The translations under genes were made by a program, and so were the position numbers. From NCBI RefSeq assembly GCF_014851565.1, contig NZ_JACVAA010000002.1:620001-684000 (forward strand): a stretch of DNA of 64,000 nucleotides, in the 5' to 3' direction. Below, piece after piece: positions 61,301 to 64,000 of the stretch (within the stretch, counting starts at the first letter, position 1; each line of letters starts with the position of its first letter). The DNA is from Pseudomonas sp. PDM15. GTDB taxonomy: Bacteria; Pseudomonadota; Gammaproteobacteria; Pseudomonadales; Pseudomonadaceae. A model generated the notes under the pieces. The model saw only the letters and a list, made by a program, of their open reading frames with translations. It had not been told where the DNA came from and made no database searches.

Positions 61301-63522
61301 GGCGCGCTGCGGTTTTCGTCGAAGTACAGGCGCCAGTCCCAGCGGTGCGAGGGGATCTCGGTGATCGCGTCGACCTTGGCCAGGATGTTCTGCCAGTACT
61401 CGCGGGTAGTGCTGGAGCCGGGCAGGATCGAGCCCATGCCGATGATGGCGATGTCGGCCGGCTCGCTAGGCTCGACAGCTGTTTCGAGCTGGGCCTGCTG
61501 GTAGTCCTCCAGCAGGGCCAGGGAGTCCTCGGTGACACTGCGGTGCAGGCTGGCGACGTCGGTGATGGCGTCACGCAGGGTAGCGACCTGACCGATCATG
61601 TACATGCCGTCGGCCACCTGCTCGGCGACAGAAAACTCCTTGAGCGTGCCCTCCTCGCCCACCCGCATGCTGCCCTTGGAGGCCAGGCGCAGGCGACCGA
61701 GGATCAGGTCGTCGAGCTGCTCGCGGGCCTCGTCGGCCGGCACCGCCTGCTGCTTGAGTTCATTGCGCCGCGCGAAGAAGGCGGCGGCAAAGGGCGTGTA
61801 GGCGCAGCGGCTGGCATGGCCGGTACCCGATTCCAGGTTGACCGTGCGCGCGCACTCGATGGCCTGCTGCTGGAAGCCCTCGACGATGGCGCCGGCACCG
61901 ACGATTTCGCGGGTGAACAGGTAGGCACTGCCCATCAGCATGCCGACCTTGACGCCCTTGGCCAGCAATGGCGCCGCCATGGTCTGGACCATCGCCGACG
62001 AGCGTGCATCGTGAATGCCGCCGGCGAACAGCACCTGGATTTCCTCTGCCGGCACGCCCAGGCCGATCTCCTCCAGCAGGCGGTCGATCATGCTGCTCCA
62101 CAGCACGAAGCTGCTTAGCGGACCGACGTGACCACCACACTCGCGGCCCTCGAAGATGAAGCGACGGGCGCCTTCCTTGAGAAACATCGGGATCAGGTTG
62201 GACGAAGGAACGTGGAGGAAGGACGGGATGCCCGACTGTTCCAGGCGCACCGCCTGGTCCGGGCGCCCACCGGCAATGATGGCGTAACTCGGCTGGTGCG
62301 GCTTGGCGGCGGCGATCTGTTCGTCCAGCAGGGTCTGCGGGGCGAAGCCGAGCAGGCCGATACCCCAGGGCCGACCAGCCAGCAGCTCGGCGGTCTTCTC
62401 CAGCAGGCCAGCCAGCGGCTTGCCCTTGAGCAGAGCCAGGGCGAGCATCGGCAGCGCACCACCCTCGGCCACCGCGGCAGCGAATTCGGCCTTGTCAGAG
62501 ACCCGACTCATCGGCCCCTGCACCAGCGGCAGCGGCAGGCCCAGGGCCTCGGCCAGCGGCGCCTGCTGGCTGCGCATGGCGCGAGCGCTCAGGGCGATCT
62601 GCGGATTGTGCCGCACAGCCGAATCCATGGCCTGGAACAACTGGGCGACGCTGCCGTACTGCTTCTGCCAGGCGGCGGCGAAGGCCACGTCCTGCCCCAA
62701 GGGCAGCAGGCCGGCGGATGGGTTGCGCCACTCCACCTCGGCCAGCAGGCGCTCGCGCAGCTGCGCGGGCGCAAGGGATTCGGCATCGGCGACGAAGGCC
62801 CTGGCGCGCGCGAAGCCCGGGCGCGAAAGGATGCGGCAGTAGCAGCCGAACTCACCATTGCCGGCGGCGACCGTCTCGCTGCCGGACAGGTTGCGCAGAT
62901 GCGGTTGCAGGTCTGCAGCGACCGGCGACTCCTGCAGCAGCAGGACCTGGCTATCCAGCGCCACGCCAGCGAAACCGGCCAGGGCAGCGGCAGCAGCGGT
63001 GTGCGGGGTGATGCCACCGCGCAGGTACAGCGGCAGATCGCTGTGAGTACGCCAATGCTGGGCGAGGATGAAGCTGCTGCTCTCGCCGACGAAGCCGGCG
63101 GCCTCGTAGCCCTTGAGCAGGAGGCCATCGATACGCGAAGCGATGGCGGATTCGAGGGGGTCGTTGTCGCTCAGCTCGAGCAGCAGGGCCGGGCCATCGG
63201 CTGACAAATCCGCCAACCAGGCCTGCCAGGCGACCCACTGCTCGCGACCAAGAATCAGCAGGCGCAGACCGTTGCCGGCGTGTGCGAGGAGATGCTCGGC
63301 CAGGGCCGCATCGAAGCCCCCCAGGCGTACGCCGAAGCCATGCTCGCCAGCATGACGGCTCAGCAGCTCCAGCTGCCCGATGGCCGGTGCAGCGCTCAGC
63401 TCCAGATCCAGCACCCCGAGGCCACCGGCACGGGAGGCGGCAATCGCCAATGCAGGATGCTCCAGACCAGCAGGAGACAGCAGCAGTTTGCGCAGACCGG
63501 CGCGATCGAGGATGCCTTGCAT
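55348..63522 (-). CDS. Type I iterative synthase: (NMO-like)2-KS-AT-ACP-KR-DH
   Basis: A 2724-aa megasynthase. Residues ~1-320: degenerate NMO-like barrel. ~325-590: PfaD-like flavin enoyl-reductase (LVQGPMSRVSD, FIFEGRECGGHVGP, FAGGIHDARSS). KS ~685-1125: Cys877 in TDAACASSL, EAHGTGTV, IGHTKATAG. AT ~1240-1530: GQGSQN, Ser1348 in AGHSYGEF, AAFHSP, which fits malonyl use. Ala/Pro linker ~1725-1785; one ACP with Ser1825 in LGIDSIKRVEI. KR ~2125-2380: TGGARGIT, Tyr in GQLDYATANE. DH with HCIDGIPVLP (HxxxGxxxxP) at ~2461. ATG at 63522 follows AAGGG. First gene of the six-gene operon. Confidence 0.93.
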   Translation of the reverse strand: MQGILDRAGLRKLLLSPAGLEHPALAIAASRAGGLGVLDLELSAAPAIGQLELLSRHAGEHGFGVRLGGFDAALAEHLLAHAGNGLRLLILGREQWVAWQAWLADLSADGPALLLELSDNDPLESAIASRIDGLLLKGYEAAGFVGESSSFILAQHWRTHSDLPLYLRGGITPHTAAAAALAGFAGVALDSQVLLLQESPVAADLQPHLRNLSGSETVAAGNGEFGCYCRILSRPGFARARAFVADAESLAPAQLRERLLAEVEWRNPSAGLLPLGQDVAFAAAWQKQYGSVAQLFQAMDSAVRHNPQIALSARAMRSQQAPLAEALGLPLPLVQGPMSRVSDKAEFAAAVAEGGALPMLALALLKGKPLAGLLEKTAELLAGRPWGIGLLGFAPQTLLDEQIAAAKPHQPSYAIIAGGRPDQAVRLEQSGIPSFLHVPSSNLIPMFLKEGARRFIFEGRECGGHVGPLSSFVLWSSMIDRLLEEIGLGVPAEEIQVLFAGGIHDARSSAMVQTMAAPLLAKGVKVGMLMGSAYLFTREIVGAGAIVEGFQQQAIECARTVNLESGTGHASRCAYTPFAAAFFARRNELKQQAVPADEAREQLDDLILGRLRLASKGSMRVGEEGTLKEFSVAEQVADGMYMIGQVATLRDAITDVASLHRSVTEDSLALLEDYQQAQLETAVEPSEPADIAIIGMGSILPGSSTTREYWQNILAKVDAITEIPSHRWDWRLYFDENRSAPDKIYSRWGGFLDDLVFDPTRYGMPPKSIESVDPMQLMALDIARQTLADAGYEQRGFNREKASVIIGASGGAGDVGMQYGLRSELPRFKGDLPGEIAGRLPQWTEDTFAGILINVMAGRIANRLDFGGVNFATDAACASSLAAIYQGINELLSGRSDLVIAGGVDTVQGPFGYLCFSKTQALSPRGRCRTFDESADGIVISEGIAMLALKRLSDAERDGDRVYAVIKGMAGSSDGKAKGLTAPLPAGQLRAMRRAYQQAGFGPDSVGLFEAHGTGTVAGDTAELDSTTSLLREVGSRPSQAVVGSVKTMIGHTKATAGVAGMIKAALALHHKVLPPHLGVQSPNAVLKKDDSPLCVLDEAQPWLAVAQQPRRAAVSAFGFGGTNFHAVLEEYAGEYRPWLTQSVSDAWSAELLLWRAGTREQLQSQVAQLQAQLAAPGKVALRDIACYLSDNLGQGEHSLALVVGSLDELADKLAKAQQRLAGEVLIDPTIVLGDSRVEPGQVALLFPGQGSQNINMLRELAVLFPVVADTLAEADSLLAAGTERFASKPLSQFIHPRACYDEASRQAASAALTSTDVAQPALGAVEAGLLRLLGELGVSGDMLAGHSYGEFVALFAAGQIDFATLMSLSEARGRFIVEAAASAGSELGSMAMVQAPRAQVEQAIAAIPQLLVANHNAPEQSIISGSSAGIAQALEVLQQAGINASPIPVAAAFHSPFVAPAQGLLAAAIEAAPWQAGRLPVYSNASAALHAAEPARVKQAMAEHLVKPVEFVAQIEAMYAAGARVFVEVGPKAVLSRLVGRILDGKPHQAVALDERGGGLASLLLALARLHGLGVAFQPQRLFAGRACQPSANGRLEGLWRDASLPKQAWLLNGSGARRASEAPRQIGVLQGEVLPVSSSVTELHPVVVPLNRNPATLSHSAAPAAPRHKERLVMSEPTAIQGDEMSSVMAEYFATMRQFLETQERVLNAFMAGGALPAAMPRSMPAAAPAPRRPVAAAPAARVAPAPVAAPAPVAVAPAPVAAPVVAAAAPVAAPAPAAAPAAQVDGGKIKDILLSIVEERTGYPSDMVGLEQNLEADLGIDSIKRVEIVGALLQTLPPAYGSALGEARSQLNTRATLADMLKMLEGLKVGEVAVPFESAEASLKTVPVAASHSPRHIVVPEEEAIPEQALRQFEPGYFILTADDHGLALRLQEWLEQRGCTVSLLSPGLLADEAALASWCRETAANPDKQVAGIVHLAALGAQALALDAGLEAWQRELLVNEKSLYLILHSLAAQLRSDAHVVALSALGGLFARGANEQRQSLSLQGGGSGLVKSIREERPALRTRAIDLDPTLSDAEQLAIITSELQLVGGRQEVGYPAGRRTVFRTQAEQVPAESLLPNLENAVVLATGGARGITAEVLREIARTGNVLVLTGRSPLQEESADTSALQGEQQLRQHFIGEVRAGRLKLTPAEMQRRITALIGLREMHSNIADLRARGATVEYLAVDATDEAALAAAIDGIRQRHGKLSGVVHGAGVIEDKLLEDKTPDSWMRVVGTKVLGMLLLQKLVRVEELQFFCVFSSVAGRYGNSGQLDYATANELMSRLCSQLQSLWDNQVKLLSLNWGPWGPTLFGAGMVTAETEKKFADKGVALVGAAQGRRLFDEALRLKAGHAVEVVAGDGPWERHEAEVGRWQEDAGAALQTARQPLLTQCRIEDGEKGTQVLHFKLDASHGYLQEHCIDGIPVLPAAVALEIIAEAATLMWPGWIVAEVAELRLLKGVQLSEPTQALSLLINPPTYASSEGFDASFSIRSGSGKQQRMHYRAAVKMAQQLPDAPRHSIGEYRERELPVAKAYQEWLFHGPRFQVIRGISGLSSQGAAALMCPSSPQQWLAGGRAEQQWIIDPAVLDAAPQMALLWARTFHDGSALPAQFGRVIRYVEQLPERFHMDFQCLPGEAQQVRANVFFSDDEGRLLLLIEDLQCIVDARLNRLGGTHLRKETE

Positions 63523-63856
63523 GACGTAGCCCTTTACGAGGCCAAGAAACCCCGTGCGGCGGATGGTCCGCTCACGCTCGGGGGCCAATTAGCTAGCAGC
63601 GACTACCTGTTGAGCATCGGATGCAAGAAGCGGGCGAAAACCCGAAAAGGCACTTTGACGGCTCGACTGTCCCTACCCTGCAATCCTTTGCATTCAGCCT
63701 CGCCACGCTCATGGACGAGCGTCACTCCAGCAGCACGCCGTGACAGAAGCGTGACGCGAAGGCATGAACACAGATTTTTATTTATAGAAATTATCGCAAA
63801 TCTGAACCGGTACAGTGCACGCCGCACCGCAACGAAACAGAAACTCTTGTGATGGC

Positions 63857-63886
63857 TATTTACTACCAACCACTGAATAATGTCAA
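63857..63886 (-). promoter_or_regulatory. Candidate promoter of the synthase operon
   Basis: On the minus strand TTGACA (63886-63881) is followed after 18 bp by TAAATA (63862-63857), a perfect -35 with a moderate -10. It would give a leader of roughly 330 nt to the ATG at 63522. The -35 overlaps the first direct repeat. Confidence 0.35.
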
Positions 63887-63935
63887 AATTACATCTCGGA
63901 GCACAACAGCAATATTCAATCGTCAAAATTACATC
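63882..63935. repeat. Paired direct repeats upstream of the synthase operon
   Basis: gtcaaaattacatc occurs at 63882-63895 and again at 63922-63935, 40 bp apart (about four helical turns), identical over 14 bp. A regulator-binding role is plausible since one copy carries the candidate -35. Confidence 0.6.
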
Positions 63936-64000
63936 GGCGATGAAATCAGTACTGGAGTGTTTTGGCCCCCACCACTGGGAGGGGGTGCGGGGAAATAACA

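Larger units (their letters stand above)
63523..64000. other. Upstream region of the synthase operon, no supported gene
   Basis: About 480 bp, AT-richer than the rest of the window (runs such as atttttatttatag near 63774). No frame on either strand looks coding; a 107-codon minus-strand frame (63603-63926) is Cys/Arg-rich without family resemblance. It must hold the operon promoter. Confidence 0.6.

Noticed and set aside
55369..62118. Two long plus-strand frames (1030 and 1163 codons) opposite the 2724-aa synthase
   Set aside because: Shadows caused by high third-position GC; composition is biased and lacks motifs.
50762..63522. Canonical EPA/DHA PUFA synthase (pfaABCDE)
   Set aside because: A single ACP instead of a tandem array, no chain-length factor, fused NMO region and fused PPTase, and extra tailoring/export genes do not fit.
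63603..63926. 107-codon minus-strand frame upstream of the synthase operon
   Set aside because: Cys/Arg-rich start, no ribosome binding site, no family; the region is better explained as regulatory DNA.
1..64000. CRISPR arrays, IS elements, phage genes, tRNA or rRNA genes
   Set aside because: No regularly spaced repeats, transposase or integrase motifs, or cloverleaf/rRNA-like stretches were seen on either strand.

Overview
The window reads as a chromosomal segment of a high-GC gammaproteobacterium, most likely Pseudomonas. The reasons are the GC-rich third codon positions, AAGGAG/GGAGG-type ribosome binding sites, the very high density of LysR regulators paired with small redox enzymes, the HPF-like, chromate-transporter, diguanylate-cyclase and RluA-like genes, and REP-like intergenic palindromes. 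The genus is an inference and the species cannot be read from the sequence. No rRNA, tRNA, CRISPR array, insertion sequence or phage gene was recognised.

1-15.6 kb: an accessory-looking redox region. It opens with a multiply frameshifted trypsin-like protease pseudogene and a cation:proton antiporter. It then holds enzyme/regulator pairs: SDR with LysR; WrbA, a SnoaL-like protein and AraC; a flavin reductase; two quinone-oxidoreductase-type MDR enzymes with LysR partners; an FMN-reductase-like protein; a second SDR; an Atu4866-type small protein; and an AraC gene divergent from a carboxymuconolactone decarboxylase/glutaredoxin pair. The common theme is probably reductive detoxification of quinones, aldehydes or other electrophiles.

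15.6-43.7 kb: regulator and enzyme genes continue at visibly higher GC. They include a YcaC-like hydrolase, RidA, ProQ/FinO, an MscS channel with a cyclic-nucleotide-binding domain, two overlapping LysR genes upstream of a GST and a PNPOx-flavodoxin reductase-ferredoxin fusion, a PuuB-like oxidase, an HPF-like protein, MerR with an Old Yellow Enzyme, further SDRs, an I78 inhibitor lipoprotein, AraC, RluA, GFA, a racemase, a diguanylate cyclase, a chromate transporter and a ferredoxin reductase. Several intergenic regions carry clear operator candidates: a MerR-type promoter with a 19-bp spacer, two LysR-type dyads, and AraC-type direct repeats spaced 21 bp and 84 bp apart.

43.7-63.5 kb: the outstanding feature, six genes on the minus strand packed as one translationally coupled operon. 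In order of transcription they encode a 2724-aa megasynthase (tandem NMO/enoyl-reductase-like region, KS, AT, one ACP, KR, DH), a 1528-aa megasynthase (KS, AT, DH-like, C-terminal Sfp-type phosphopantetheinyl transferase), a free ACP, an alkaline-phosphatase-superfamily phosphodiesterase, an alpha/beta hydrolase fused to a putative beta-propeller, and a membrane protein joining a catalytically dead M50 protease-like core to a HlyD-like periplasmic arm. It resembles PUFA/heterocyst-glycolipid type iterative synthases, but the domain order and the tailoring/export genes do not match the canonical pfa or hgl systems. My inference is that it makes, processes and exports an unknown secondary lipid or polyketide. 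The last 480 bp is AT-richer, holds a candidate promoter and paired direct repeats, and has no supported gene.
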